Positions 1 through 9,211 of a stretch of 64,000 nt of DNA are shown in pieces (position 1 is the first letter of the stretch; each line of letters opens with the position of its first letter). The DNA lies in contig NZ_AKJW01000067.1 in the NCBI RefSeq assembly GCF_000282135.1, forward strand, positions 29,203-93,202. The letters are read 5' to 3'. The position numbers and the translations under genes were made by a program. Source of the DNA: Herbaspirillum sp. CF444 (lineage in GTDB: Bacteria > Pseudomonadota > Gammaproteobacteria > Burkholderiales > Burkholderiaceae_D). The notes beneath the pieces were generated by a model. It made no database searches. It was not told the origin of the DNA and saw only the letters and a program-made list of their open reading frames with translations.

Positions 1-1
1 G

Positions 2-289
2 CGTGAAGAAGCGTATCTGCGTTCGACCTGGCATCCCGACACGCTGCCGGACGAACCGATCACGGCGGAGAGCGACGTGAAGTGGATAGGCCTTGACGTG
101 ATCAAGCACAAGCACTTGAAAGATAACGACAGGGACACCGACGAAGCAACGGTGGAATTCGTCGCCCGCTTCAAGGTCGGCGGCCGCGCGCATCGTCTGC
201 ACGAGGTGAGCAGCTTCGTGCGCCAGCCGGATGCCGCAGGGGTGGCGCGCTGGTATTACGTCGACGGCGCGTTCCCCGACGACGAATAA
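2..289 (+). CDS. YchJ/UPF0225-family protein, C-terminal part (5' truncated by window edge)
   Basis: The reading frame is open from base 2 and already coding at the window edge ([19 protein letters not shown]), so only the last 95 residues are present. The pattern YLRSTWHP, then a beta-rich stretch ending [13 protein letters not shown], matches the C-terminal half of the YchJ (SEC-C-associated) family. That family has no settled function; its SEC-C metal-binding motifs would lie upstream, outside the window. The stop is 26 bases before the liuB start, so it may be co-transcribed with the leucine genes, but its role there is unknown. Confidence 0.7.
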   Translation, partial: REEAYLRSTWHPDTLPDEPITAESDVKWIGLDVIKHKHLKDNDRDTDEATVEFVARFKVGGRAHRLHEVSSFVRQPDAAGVARWYYVDGAFPDDE

Positions 290-315
290 AAAATACATTG
301 AGACAGAGGATCACC

Positions 316-1938
316 ATGCCGCAACTCGACAGCAAACTGAACACGCGCAGCGAAGACTTCCAGAGCAACACGGCGGCGATGCAAGCCATCGTCGACGACC
401 TGAAAGAGAAGATCGCCGTCATCGCGCAAGGCGGGGGCGAAACCGCGCGCAACAAGCATCTGGCGCGCGGCAAATTGTTGCCGCGCGACCGCGTGCAGAT
501 GCTGCTCGATCCGGGCACGCCCTTCCTTGAATTCTCGCAACTGGCCGCCTACGGCATGTATCAGGAAAAGGAAGGCAAGGATGCGGCGCCGTCAGCCGGC
601 ATCATCACCGGCATCGGCCGCGTCGCCGGACAGGAATGCGTGATCGTCTGCAACGACGCCACCGTCAAGGGCGGCACCTATTATCCGATGACCGCCAAGA
701 AGCATTTGCGCGCGCAAGAGATCGCCGAATTCAATCACCTGCCCTGCATCTACCTCGTCGACAGCGGCGGCGCCAATTTGCCGAATCAGGATGAAGTCTT
801 TCCCGACCGCGATCACTTCGGCCGCATCTTCTTCAACCAGGCCAACCTGTCGGCCAAGGGCATTCCGCAGATCGCGGTGGTGATGGGCTCGTGCACCGCC
901 GGCGGCGCGTACGTGCCGGCGATGAGCGACGAATCCATCATCGTCAAGGACCAGGGCACCATCTTCCTCGCCGGCCCGCCACTGGTGAAAGCCGCCACCG
1001 GCGAAGTCGTCACGGCGGAGGAACTGGGCGGCGGCGATGTGCACACGCGTCTGTCCGGCGTGGTCGATCATCTCGCGCAAAACGACCTGCACGCGCTGTC
1101 GATTGCGCGCAGCATCGTCGGCAACCTCAATCGCAGCAAGCCGCAGCAACTCGCAATGCGCGAACCGGTAGAACCGAACTATCCGGCGCGCGAACTCTAC
1201 GGCATCATCCCGACCGATACGCGCAAACCTTTCGACGTGCGCGAAGTGATTGCGCGCGTGGTCGACGGCAGCGAGTTCGACGAATTCAAGGCGCGCTACG
1301 GCGCCACGCTGGTGTGCGGCTTCGCGCATCTGTACGGCATGCCTGTCGGCATCATCGCCAACAACGGCATCCTGTTTTCCGAATCGGCGCTCAAGGGCGC
1401 GCACTTCATCGAACTGTGCTGCCAGCGCAAGATCCCGCTGATCTTTTTGCAGAACATCACCGGCTTCATGGTCGGCAAAAAATACGAAAACGAAGGCATC
1501 GCGCGCAACGGCGCCAAGATGGTGACGGCGGTATCGACGGCGGCGGTGCCGAAGCTGACGATGATCATCGGCGGCAGTTTCGGCGCGGGCAACTACGGCA
1601 TGTGCGGCCGCGCATTTTCACCGCGCTTCCTGTGGATGTGGCCGAATGCGCGCATCTCGGTGATGGGCGGCGAACAGGCGGCCAGCGTGCTGGCCACCGT
1701 CAAGCGCGACGGCATCGAATCCAAGGGCGGCAACTGGTCGGCGGAAGAAGAAGCCGCCTTCAAAACGCCGATCCGCGAACAATACGAACATCAGGGCCAT
1801 CCCTATTACGCCTCGGCGCGCCTGTGGGACGACGGCGTGATCGATCCTGCCGACACGCGCATGGTGCTCGGGCTGGGATTGAGCGCGGCGTTGAATGCGC
1901 CGATAGAAGAGACGAAGTTCGGTGTTTTCCGGATGTAA
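316..1938 (+). CDS. liuB: 3-methylcrotonyl-CoA carboxylase, carboxyltransferase (beta) subunit
   Basis: This 540-residue protein transfers the carboxyl group from biotin to 3-methylcrotonyl-CoA, in leucine/isovalerate degradation. It has the two crotonase-like carboxyltransferase halves, with conserved runs such as [28 protein letters not shown] and [16 protein letters not shown]. Length matches the family (about 535). The ATG at 316 is preceded by AGAGGA at a good distance; an upstream TTG at 298 is in frame but has no ribosome site. The biotin subunit follows 44 bases later. Confidence in the substrate comes from the pairing with HMG-CoA lyase downstream; propionyl- or geranyl-CoA carboxylase are the alternatives. 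Confidence 0.93.
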   Translation: MPQLDSKLNTRSEDFQSNTAAMQAIVDDLKEKIAVIAQGGGETARNKHLARGKLLPRDRVQMLLDPGTPFLEFSQLAAYGMYQEKEGKDAAPSAGIITGIGRVAGQECVIVCNDATVKGGTYYPMTAKKHLRAQEIAEFNHLPCIYLVDSGGANLPNQDEVFPDRDHFGRIFFNQANLSAKGIPQIAVVMGSCTAGGAYVPAMSDESIIVKDQGTIFLAGPPLVKAATGEVVTAEELGGGDVHTRLSGVVDHLAQNDLHALSIARSIVGNLNRSKPQQLAMREPVEPNYPARELYGIIPTDTRKPFDVREVIARVVDGSEFDEFKARYGATLVCGFAHLYGMPVGIIANNGILFSESALKGAHFIELCCQRKIPLIFLQNITGFMVGKKYENEGIARNGAKMVTAVSTAAVPKLTMIIGGSFGAGNYGMCGRAFSPRFLWMWPNARISVMGGEQAASVLATVKRDGIESKGGNWSAEEEAAFKTPIREQYEHQGHPYYASARLWDDGVIDPADTRMVLGLGLSAALNAPIEETKFGVFRM

Positions 1939-1982
1939 TCCGCCACGACAGAATAAACAGAATTGACGTCTGAGGAGACAAG

Positions 1983-3995
1983 ATGTTCAGCAAAATCCTG
2001 ATCGCCAATCGCGGCGAAATCGCCTGCCGGGTGGCCGAGACCGCGCGCAAGCTCGGCATCAAGACCGTCGCCGTGTATTCGGAAGCGGACGCGCAGGCCA
2101 AGCATGTCGCTGCCTGCGACGAAGCCGTGCTGATCGGCCCGGCGCCGGCCAAGGAAAGCTATCTGCTGGGCGACAAGATCATCGCCGTGGCGCTGGCGAC
2201 CGGTGCGCAAGCGATCCATCCCGGCTACGGCTTCTTGTCCGAGAACGCCGGCTTCGCCGAAGCCTGTGCCAAGGCAGGGCTGGTCTTCATCGGGCCGCCG
2301 GCGTCGGCGATCCATGCGATGGGATCGAAGTCGGCGGCCAAGGCCTTGATGGAAAAAGCCAAGGTGCCGCTGGTCCCCGGCTATCACGGCGACAATCAGG
2401 ATGCCGATTTCCTGCAAAAGGAAGCCGACCGCATCAGCTATCCGGTGCTGCTCAAGGCGAGCGCGGGCGGCGGCGGCAAGGGCATGCGCATCGTCGGGAA
2501 ATCGGAAGACTTCAAGGCCGCGCTGGCGTCGTGCAAGCGCGAGGCGATCAACAGCTTCGGCGACGACAAGGTGCTGGTGGAACGCTACCTGACACGCCCG
2601 CGCCATATCGAGATCCAGGTGTTCGCCGACAGCCATGGCGAATGCGTCTATCTGTTCGAACGCGATTGCTCGGTGCAGCGTCGCCATCAGAAGGTGCTGG
2701 AAGAAGCCCCCGCTCCCGGCATGAGCGAAGAGCGCCGCCGCGCCATGGGCGAAGCGGCCGTGGCCGCAGCAAAGGCGGTCGGCTACGTCGGCGCAGGCAC
2801 TGTGGAATTCATTGCAAACCAGGACGGCTCGTTCTACTTCATGGAAATGAACACGCGCCTGCAGGTCGAGCATCCCGTGACTGAAATGATCACCGGCCTC
2901 GATCTGGTGGAGTGGCAACTGCGCGTGGCCTCCGGTGAGCACCTGCCGCTGCGCCAGGAGCAATTGCAACTCAACGGCCACGCCATCGAAGCGCGCATTT
3001 ATGCCGAGAATCCGGAGAAAGGCTTCCTGCCCTCGATCGGCACGTTGCGCTATCTGCATACGCCGCCTGCCGTGCACTTCCGTGTCGACAGCCACGTGCA
3101 GACACCGGCGGCGGTGCGCATCGATTCCGGCGTGCGCGAAGGCGATGCGATTTCACCGTTCTACGATCCGATGATCGCCAAGCTGATCGTCTGGGGCAAG
3201 GACCGCGCCGCCGCTCTGGCCAACATGGCGGCGGCGCTGGCGCAGTACCGCATCGTCGGACTCGCCACCAACATCGGTTTCCTGCAACGCTTGATTGCCG
3301 GGCAGGCGTTCTCCACGGCAGATCTTGATACCGGGTTGATCGAGCGCAATCACGATGCGCTGTTCCCTGCGCTGCAGCCTGCATCGACCGCCACGCTGGC
3401 AATGGCGGCTTCCTTGCTGCTGTCGCAAGAAGCGGAACGTGTCGGCGACAGCAGCAATCCATGGGCGCAAACCAGCGGCTGGCGCATGAACGGCAGCTTG
3501 CTGCGCGCATTGCAGTTCGCCGACGAGGCCGGTTCCTATCAGATTCATGTGGAATATCGCAGCAACCGGCAATGGATTCTGCATCGCGATGGCGTGCAGC
3601 ACGCGCTGCGCTTTGACAAGCAGGGGGATGCAGACCTTCGCATCACGCTGGACGACTCCACGCTCGCGGGCAATGTCGTGCGCGACGCCGACATCTTCCA
3701 CGTCTTCCATCAAGGCCGCCATGCCGTGCTGACCTGGGACGATCCGCTGGCGCACGCCGGCCACAGTGAAAGCGAAGGCGGCCGTCTGACGGCGCCGATG
3801 CCGGGCAAGATCGTCGCCGTGCTGGTCGAAAAGGGCCACAGCGTCGTCAAGGGCGCGCCGCTGCTGATCATGGAAGCGATGAAGATGGAGCATACGATTG
3901 CGGCGCCGGCCGATGGCGTCATCGACGAGCTGCTGTATCTGGTCGGCGACCAGGTGACGGAAGGCGCGCAGTTGCTGGCGTTCACGCCGGGCTGA
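1983..3995 (+). CDS. liuD: 3-methylcrotonyl-CoA carboxylase, biotin carboxylase/biotin carrier (alpha) subunit
   Basis: This 670-residue protein carboxylates its own biotin using ATP and bicarbonate and presents it to LiuB. The biotin carboxylase domain starts FSKILIANRGEIACRV; its ATP-grasp glycine loop reads KASAGGGGKGMRIV and its catalytic stretch MEMNTRLQVEHPVTE. The C-terminal biotinyl domain carries EAMKMEHTI, with the biotinylated lysine between the two methionines. The start is preceded by TGAGGAGACAAG, a strong ribosome site. The methylglutaconyl-CoA hydratase gene (liuC) often found between the two subunits is absent here. Confidence 0.94.
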   Translation: MFSKILIANRGEIACRVAETARKLGIKTVAVYSEADAQAKHVAACDEAVLIGPAPAKESYLLGDKIIAVALATGAQAIHPGYGFLSENAGFAEACAKAGLVFIGPPASAIHAMGSKSAAKALMEKAKVPLVPGYHGDNQDADFLQKEADRISYPVLLKASAGGGGKGMRIVGKSEDFKAALASCKREAINSFGDDKVLVERYLTRPRHIEIQVFADSHGECVYLFERDCSVQRRHQKVLEEAPAPGMSEERRRAMGEAAVAAAKAVGYVGAGTVEFIANQDGSFYFMEMNTRLQVEHPVTEMITGLDLVEWQLRVASGEHLPLRQEQLQLNGHAIEARIYAENPEKGFLPSIGTLRYLHTPPAVHFRVDSHVQTPAAVRIDSGVREGDAISPFYDPMIAKLIVWGKDRAAALANMAAALAQYRIVGLATNIGFLQRLIAGQAFSTADLDTGLIERNHDALFPALQPASTATLAMAASLLLSQEAERVGDSSNPWAQTSGWRMNGSLLRALQFADEAGSYQIHVEYRSNRQWILHRDGVQHALRFDKQGDADLRITLDDSTLAGNVVRDADIFHVFHQGRHAVLTWDDPLAHAGHSESEGGRLTAPMPGKIVAVLVEKGHSVVKGAPLLIMEAMKMEHTIAAPADGVIDELLYLVGDQVTEGAQLLAFTPG

Positions 3996-4005
3996 GCACA
4001 CGCTC

Positions 4006-4941
4006 ATGCGCGCCCATCCCTACGGCCTGCCGTCCAGCGTGTATGTGCTTGAGCGCGGCTGGCTGTCGTCCAACAACGTGTTGCTTCTCGGCGCGCAAGA
4101 GACCGCGCTGGTCGACACCGGCTATGTCACGCACGCCGAGCAAACCCTGGCGCTGGTCGGACATGTATTGCACGAACAAGGCCGCGCGCCGCGACTCGAC
4201 CGCATCGTCAACACGCATCTGCATTCCGATCACTGCGGCGGCAACGCCGCTTTGCAGGCGCGTTATCGCTGCCGCACCAGCATCCCGCATGCAGAGGCCG
4301 ACAAGGTCGCGCGCTGGGACGAGGACGCGCTGAGCTACAAGGCAACCGGCCAGCAATGTCCGCGCTTTTCCTTCGACGACACCTTGCGGGACGGCGACAC
4401 GCTGTTGCTCGGCGATCTGGAATGGAGCGCGCTCGCGGCGCCCGGTCACGATCCGCATTCGCTGATTCTGTACTGCGCACAGGAAGGCATCCTGATCTCT
4501 GCCGATGCCTTGTGGCAAAACGGCTTCGGCGTGATCTTTCCCGAACTGGACGGCGAGTCGGGCTTTGCCGAAGCGCGCGCGACGCTGGATCTGATCGCCA
4601 GGCTCGATGTGCGCGTGGTGATTCCCGGCCATGGCGCACCGTTCACGGAGGTGAAGCAGGCGCTGGCGACGGCTTATTCCCGCCTCGATTACCTGCGGGC
4701 CGATCCCTTGCGCAATGCGCAGAACAGCGTCAAGGTCATGCTCAAGTTCTTGCTGCTGGAAAGGCAGGCGATCCCCCTGCGCGAAGTCGCGGCGATGATG
4801 GCCGATATTCCTTTGCTGGCGCGCTGCAATCGCCGCTACTTCCGGCTCAGCGACGAGGCGCTGGCCGAGTGGACGAGCGCGCAGCTGATCAAGGCAGGCG
4901 CGGCGCGCAGCGACGGCCTTGCACTGCTGAATGCGGGGTGA
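4006..4941 (+). CDS. MBL-fold metallo-hydrolase
   Basis: This 311-residue protein has a complete metallo-beta-lactamase-fold metal site: HLHSDH at residues 71-76, a further His in APGHDPHS (about 147), the Asp in SADALW and His in IPGHGAPF. The C-terminal winged-helix-like tail (LREVAAMMADIPLLARCNRRYF) resembles glyoxalase-II-like/beta-CASP-less hydrolases. The substrate cannot be read from sequence. It starts 10 bases after liuD, so it is probably in the same operon. A thioesterase or acyl-hydrolase function in the leucine pathway is possible but unproven. Confidence 0.85.
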   Translation: MRAHPYGLPSSVYVLERGWLSSNNVLLLGAQETALVDTGYVTHAEQTLALVGHVLHEQGRAPRLDRIVNTHLHSDHCGGNAALQARYRCRTSIPHAEADKVARWDEDALSYKATGQQCPRFSFDDTLRDGDTLLLGDLEWSALAAPGHDPHSLILYCAQEGILISADALWQNGFGVIFPELDGESGFAEARATLDLIARLDVRVVIPGHGAPFTEVKQALATAYSRLDYLRADPLRNAQNSVKVMLKFLLLERQAIPLREVAAMMADIPLLARCNRRYFRLSDEALAEWTSAQLIKAGAARSDGLALLNAG

Positions 4942-5003
4942 CGGCAATGTGCATGCATTGCAGGTAAAATCTCGTGCTTACTTCACTCATCCCGCCGACG
5001 CCG

Positions 5004-5933
5004 ATGCGCATCCTGTTCCAGACCGCCGACACCGCCAGCCAGGACGCCTGGCTGCACGATTTACGTTCCGCCATGCCGCACGCAGAGATTCGCGTCTGGC
5101 AATCCGGCGACACCGCCCCGGCCGATTTCGCCATCGTATGGAAACCGCCCTTCGAGATGCTGCAAGGCCATCCCGAATTGAAGGCCGTCTTCAACCTCGG
5201 CGCAGGCGTCGACGCGATCCTGCAACTGAACGTGGTGCCGGAGAATCTGCCGCTGATTCGCATCGATGACGGCGGCATGGCGGAACAGATGGCGGAGTTC
5301 GCCACGCATGCCGTGCTGCGCTACTACCGCCGCCTCGACCAGTACGAGCGGCAGGCGCGCCAAGGGGAATGGACGCCGCTGGCGCCTTTTGAGCGCAGCG
5401 ACTTCGGCGTCGGCGTGCTGGGTCTGGGCGTACTGGGACAACGCATCGCCGAGAGCCTGCAGCATTTCGGTTTTCAGGTCAGCGGCTGGAGCCGCAGCCC
5501 GAAGACGCTGCCCGGCGTGAAGGCCTACGCCGGCAGCGCACAACTCGATGAATTCCTGCGCGGCGCGCGCGTGCTGATCTGCATGCTGCCGCTGACGCCC
5601 GACACGGCCGGCATCCTCAACCGCGCGACCTTGTCGCAACTGCCGCGCGGCGCCTATCTCGTCAACCTGGCGCGCGGCGGCCATCTGGTCGAAGCCGATC
5701 TGCCGCCTTTGCTGGAAAGCGGTCAGATCGCCGGCGCCACACTGGATGTGTTTCAGGAAGAACCGCTGCCGCCGCAACACGCGTTCTGGAAAGATCCCCG
5801 CATCGCCATCACGCCGCATATTTCCGCGCTGACCGTACGCAGCGAAGCCGCGCGCCAGATCGCCGAAAAAATCGGCGCCCTGGGCCGTGGCGAACGCGTG
5901 GTCGGACTGGTTGATCGCAACAGAGGATATTGA
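5004..5933 (+). CDS. ghrA: D-2-hydroxyacid dehydrogenase, glyoxylate/hydroxypyruvate reductase A type
   Basis: This 309-residue NAD(P)H-dependent reductase belongs to the GhrA branch: the coenzyme loop is GVGVLGLGVLGQRIAESL and the catalytic triad lies in NLARGGHLVE (Arg), DVFQEEPLPP (Glu) and ITPHISALT (His). These enzymes reduce glyoxylate and hydroxypyruvate in the cytoplasm. The ATG at 5004 (MRILFQTADT) fits the family N-terminus better than the in-frame GTG at 4974. It could help dispose of glyoxylate made by the AllA enzyme encoded at 21354-21899; this link is inference. Confidence 0.85.
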   Translation: MRILFQTADTASQDAWLHDLRSAMPHAEIRVWQSGDTAPADFAIVWKPPFEMLQGHPELKAVFNLGAGVDAILQLNVVPENLPLIRIDDGGMAEQMAEFATHAVLRYYRRLDQYERQARQGEWTPLAPFERSDFGVGVLGLGVLGQRIAESLQHFGFQVSGWSRSPKTLPGVKAYAGSAQLDEFLRGARVLICMLPLTPDTAGILNRATLSQLPRGAYLVNLARGGHLVEADLPPLLESGQIAGATLDVFQEEPLPPQHAFWKDPRIAITPHISALTVRSEAARQIAEKIGALGRGERVVGLVDRNRGY

Positions 5934-5935
5934 AC

Positions 5936-6481
5936 ATGGAACAGAATCAAGGACACGATACGCTTCCAGATTCCGCGCAACGCGTGGCCAATCTGCTCGC
6001 ACAGATGCAGCACGACAAGCCGGTCGTCATGCTGCCCAGCGCCGGGCGCACGTCGGCCGAAGCGGCCGCCGGTCTCGGCTGCAGCGTGGCGGAGATCGCC
6101 AAGTCGATCATCTTCCGCCGTCTGTCCGACGATGCGCCCGTATTGGTGATCGCCAGCGGCAGCAATCGCGTCGACGAAACCAAGGTCGCGGCGCAGGTCG
6201 GCGCGCTGGGCAAAGCCGACGCCAGGTTCGTGCGCGAGAAAACCGGTTATGTCATCGGCGGCGTCTGTCCGATCGGCCATGCGGTCAAACCGGTGATGCT
6301 GCTGGATCAGGATCTGTTCCGCTACGACAGCGTGTGGGCGGCAGCCGGTCATCCGCATGCCGTCTTCAATCTGACTGCACGGCAATTGCAGGCGATGACC
6401 GGTGCGCCGGTGGCCGACGTCGCGCTGGCTCCCGTTGCACCCATTGCACCCGTTGCACCCAACGGACAACAAACGAACTGA
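5936..6481 (+). CDS. YbaK/EbsC-family aminoacyl-tRNA deacylase-like protein
   Basis: This 181-residue protein belongs to the YbaK/ProX editing-domain family. Conserved features are the AEIAKSIIFR strand, the KADARFVREKTGYVIGGVCPIGH loop and a late PHAVFNLTARQLQAMTGAPVADV. Members hydrolyse mischarged aminoacyl-tRNAs in trans; which tRNA is edited is not evident. It is preceded by AGAGGAT and starts 2 bases after the previous stop. The C-terminus ends in a short Ala-Pro-Val/Ile tail made by a 9-base tandem repeat (6431-6457), which is not part of the conserved domain. Confidence 0.85.
   Translation: MEQNQGHDTLPDSAQRVANLLAQMQHDKPVVMLPSAGRTSAEAAAGLGCSVAEIAKSIIFRRLSDDAPVLVIASGSNRVDETKVAAQVGALGKADARFVREKTGYVIGGVCPIGHAVKPVMLLDQDLFRYDSVWAAAGHPHAVFNLTARQLQAMTGAPVADVALAPVAPIAPVAPNGQQTN
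6431..6457 (+). repeat. Three 9-bp tandem repeats within the deacylase gene
   Basis: CCCGTTGCA, CCCATTGCA and CCCGTTGCA follow each other and are read as alternating Ala-Pro with Val/Ile. The repeat makes an extra-domain tail whose length could vary between strains. Confidence 0.7.
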
Positions 6482-6519
6482 TATCATCAAGAACAGCCCC
6501 GAGGCGAAGGAGACACCCC

Positions 6520-7428
6520 ATGAGCTTGCCCAAGAAAGTCAAAATCGTCGAAGTCGGTCCGCGCGACGGCTTGCAAAACGAGAAGGAAACCATCTCCGCC
6601 GAAGTCAAGATCGAGCTGGTGAATCGATTGACCTCCGCCGGCTTCGTCAACGTCGAAGCCGCCTCTTTCGTCTCGCCGAAATGGGTGCCGCAGATGGCGA
6701 CCTCGGGCGAAGTCATGCAAGGCATCACGCGCAAACCCGGCGTGATCTATTCGGCGCTGACGCCCAACATGAAGGGCTTCGAGGCGGCGCTGGCGGCCGG
6801 CGCGGACGAGGTGGTGATCTTCGGTGCGGCGTCGGAGGCTTTCTCGCAAAAGAACATCAACTGCTCCATCGCCGAATCGATCGAGCGTTTCCGCGAAGTC
6901 GCGCAAGCCGCCAAGGAACACAAGATCCGCCTGCGCGCGGCGGTCAGTTGCGCCTTCGGTTGTCCATACCAGGGCGAGGTGCCGCTGTCGTCGGTCTCGG
7001 ATGTGGTCGGCCGCTTCCGCGACCTCGGCTGCGATGAAATCGACATTGCCGACACCATCGGCGTGGCCACGCCCAACAAGGTGGCGCCGGTGATGCAAGC
7101 GGCGATTCGCGAATTCAACATCGATGGCTTGTCCGGTCACTTCCACGACACTTACGGCCAGGCGCTGGCCAACATCTATGCCAGCCTGGAAGTCGGCATC
7201 ACGATTTACCATTCGTCGGTCGCCGGCCTCGGCGGCTGCCCTTACGCCAAGGGCGCCACCGGCAACGTCGCTTCGGAAGACGTGCTGTACATGATGCAGG
7301 GGCTTGGCATCGAGACCGGCGTCGACCTCGATGTCGTCGTCGATGCCGGTCAGTTCATTTCAGAGCACCTGGGGCGCAAAGCGGTCAGCCGCGCCGGCAA
7401 TGCGATCGCGGCGAAGAGGAAAGGTTGA
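6520..7428 (+). CDS. liuE: Hydroxymethylglutaryl-CoA lyase
   Basis: This 302-residue enzyme cleaves HMG-CoA to acetyl-CoA and acetoacetate, the last step of leucine degradation. The N-terminus KIVEVGPRDGLQNEK supplies the metal-binding Asp and substrate Arg. GHFHDTYGQA supplies the paired metal-binding His residues. The signature SSVAGLGGCPYAKGATGN holds the catalytic Cys loop. Its ATG at 6520 follows GGCGAAGGAGACACCCC, a strong ribosome site. A clear terminator follows at 7471. It completes the pathway begun by LiuB/LiuD, although three unrelated genes lie between. Confidence 0.95.
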   Translation: MSLPKKVKIVEVGPRDGLQNEKETISAEVKIELVNRLTSAGFVNVEAASFVSPKWVPQMATSGEVMQGITRKPGVIYSALTPNMKGFEAALAAGADEVVIFGAASEAFSQKNINCSIAESIERFREVAQAAKEHKIRLRAAVSCAFGCPYQGEVPLSSVSDVVGRFRDLGCDEIDIADTIGVATPNKVAPVMQAAIREFNIDGLSGHFHDTYGQALANIYASLEVGITIYHSSVAGLGGCPYAKGATGNVASEDVLYMMQGLGIETGVDLDVVVDAGQFISEHLGRKAVSRAGNAIAAKRKG

Positions 7429-7470
7429 GAGCGCAGCGCTTTTGCACGGAAAACGCGTCATAAAACTAAA

Positions 7471-7506
7471 GTGGCATGATCAGTGAATGATCATGCCGCT
7501 TTTTTT
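7471..7506 (+). terminator. Rho-independent terminator of the leucine cluster
   Basis: A 12-base stem (GTGGCATGATCA / TGATCATGCCGC, one G-T pair) with loop GTGAA is followed by seven T residues. It sits 42 bases after the HMG-CoA lyase stop. Confidence 0.9.
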
Positions 7507-7675
7507 AGTGGTGGCGATGCACCGGTTTGTCCACATCTGCGAAACAGGCGCGCATTTTGGTGACGCACGGGCATCTCCGCACCGGCTGGCGGCGCGACGC
7601 GGAACCGGCGTTAAAACAAGCCCTCAAGCACACCCTGCATTTGCCATACCGGCAACAGCAGCAACAGCGGCAACG

Positions 7676-7798
7676 TCAATGTATATGACGGCTGCGCGTA
7701 CGCACGTGTTTCAGGCGTGCCTGCAAATAACGGCTGTGAAGTGCTGCTGCACCGATAAGTCCGCCGGCGATGGCCGCCACGATCAGAAAGGTATCCAT
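7676..7798 (-). CDS. Small predicted membrane protein, 40 aa
   Basis: The minus strand encodes MDTFLIVAAIAGGLIGAAAL followed by a basic tail HSRYLQARLKHVRTRSRHIH and TGA. Just upstream is GAGGGGGGATAT, a strong ribosome site 5 bases from the ATG. The first 20 residues form one glycine/alanine-rich transmembrane helix and the remaining 20 are strongly basic, as expected for a single-pass protein with a cytoplasmic tail. It lies alone in a roughly 600-base gap between the terminator and the nitronate monooxygenase gene. No family is recognised. Confidence 0.6.
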   Translation of the reverse strand: MDTFLIVAAIAGGLIGAAALHSRYLQARLKHVRTRSRHIH

Positions 7799-8010
7799 AT
7801 ATCCCCCCTCGGAAAGATCACCTTGATTCAGCCAGGATTGGCATGCCTACGCTCATGCAAGTCACATGCCATGCGAGGAACATGGGACGTAGAAGTGTTT
7901 ATCGGCTGATGTATAGAAAAAATAACACGTTTAAAAAATGAAAAGTTCAGCCAAAAGCAAAAATCATTTGATGCAACAACAAAAAAAGCACGATCGTAAT
8001 ATTTTTATCC

Positions 8011-8016
8011 TATAAT
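8011..8016 (+). promoter_or_regulatory. Probable sigma-70 -10 box (TATAAT)
   Basis: A perfect TATAAT lies 33 bases before the nitronate monooxygenase start, at the end of an AT-rich stretch (about 7905-8015) unlike the surrounding GC-rich DNA. No good -35 match is visible 16-18 bases upstream, so an activator or an UP-like A/T tract may be needed. Confidence 0.6.
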
Positions 8017-8048
8017 CTGCGAATTACCTACAACGATGAGACGCCGCC

Positions 8049-9020
8049 ATGCCCAATCCCGCCATTCCTGCCATCCTGCAAAACCTGCGCCTGCCCATCA
8101 TTGCCTCGCCGATGTTCATCGCCAGCAGCCCTGCGCTGGTGGCGGCCCAATGCAAGGCGGGCATCGTCGGCTCCTTTCCTGCGCTCAACGCGCGTCCGGC
8201 GGAACAGCTTGATGTCTGGCTGACGCAATTGCAGACCGAACTGGCGACGTACCAGGCCGCCAATCCGGACGCCATCATCGGCCCGATCGCCGTCAACCAG
8301 ATCGTGCATCAGTCCAACGACCGCCTCGCCCACGACGTCGAAGTCTGCGTGAAGCATCGCGTGCCCATCATCATTTCCAGCCTGCGCGCGCCGCCGCAGG
8401 AAATGCTGGACGCCATCCACAGCTATGGCGGCATCGTGCTGCACGACGTGATCTCGATCCGCCATGCGCAGAAGGCGCTGGAAGCCGGCGTCGACGGCCT
8501 GATCCTGGTGGCGGCCGGCGCCGGCGGTCATGCTGGCGCGCTGTCGCCGTTCGCGTTGGTGGGCGAAGTGCGCAAGTTCTTCAAGGGCCCGCTGATCCTG
8601 TCCGGCGCCATCGCCACCGGCGACGCCGTCCTGTCGGCGCAAGCCATGGGCGCCGACCTGGCCTACATCGGCTCGCGCTGGCTGGCGACCAGGGAAGCCA
8701 ACGTCACCGACGAATATCGCCAGGCCATCGTCGAGTCGACCGCCGCCGACGTGGTGTACACCAACCTGTTCACCGGCGTGCACGGCAACTACCTGAAAAA
8801 GTCCATCGTCAACGCCGGTCTCGATCCCGACAACCTGCCGGAGGCGGACAAGACCAAGATGAATTTCGGCTCCGGCGGCGACACCAAGGCCAAGGCATGG
8901 CGCGACATCTGGGGTGCAGGCCAGGCAGTGGGCCTGATGGACGACGTGCCGACGGTGGCGGAAATGGTGAACCGACTGGAAAGCGAATACGCCGCAGCGC
9001 GTCGGCGCCTGGCACTCTGA
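8049..9020 (+). CDS. Nitronate monooxygenase (2-nitropropane dioxygenase family)
   Basis: This 323-residue FMN-dependent TIM-barrel enzyme oxidises alkyl nitronates such as propionate 3-nitronate. It begins NLRLPIIASPMFIASSPALV and contains the FMN phosphate-binding AAGAGGHAGALSPF and the LSGAIATGDAVLSAQAMGADLAYIGSRW stretch typical of the family. Length is normal. It stands alone with its own promoter-like TATAAT. The exact substrate is not determinable; related enoyl reductases share this fold. Confidence 0.87.
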   Translation: MPNPAIPAILQNLRLPIIASPMFIASSPALVAAQCKAGIVGSFPALNARPAEQLDVWLTQLQTELATYQAANPDAIIGPIAVNQIVHQSNDRLAHDVEVCVKHRVPIIISSLRAPPQEMLDAIHSYGGIVLHDVISIRHAQKALEAGVDGLILVAAGAGGHAGALSPFALVGEVRKFFKGPLILSGAIATGDAVLSAQAMGADLAYIGSRWLATREANVTDEYRQAIVESTAADVVYTNLFTGVHGNYLKKSIVNAGLDPDNLPEADKTKMNFGSGGDTKAKAWRDIWGAGQAVGLMDDVPTVAEMVNRLESEYAAARRRLAL

Positions 9021-9211
9021 GGCAGTCGCATAGCAAGAACCGGCGCGGCTTTGCGGGCGATGCCGGTTTTGCATCGAAGCGACGCCGACAGACGGGTTCT
9101 GTCGGACAAGCTCGCGACTTGCAAATGACTTTGTAACTAAGGACACTTCTCCGGCACTTCTTTCTCGCTTGCATGTCGTACGGTCTCAGACACCATACAC
9201 GTGAGGATTTC

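Noticed and set aside
7487..7909. 140-residue plus-strand ORF after the HMG-CoA lyase terminator
   Set aside because: It begins inside the terminator stem, has no ribosome site or domain, and lies opposite the better-supported 40-codon membrane ORF.
9038..9068. Terminator after the nitronate monooxygenase
   Set aside because: AACCGGC/GCCGGTT is a short stem with a 17-base loop and only four T residues; too weak to call.
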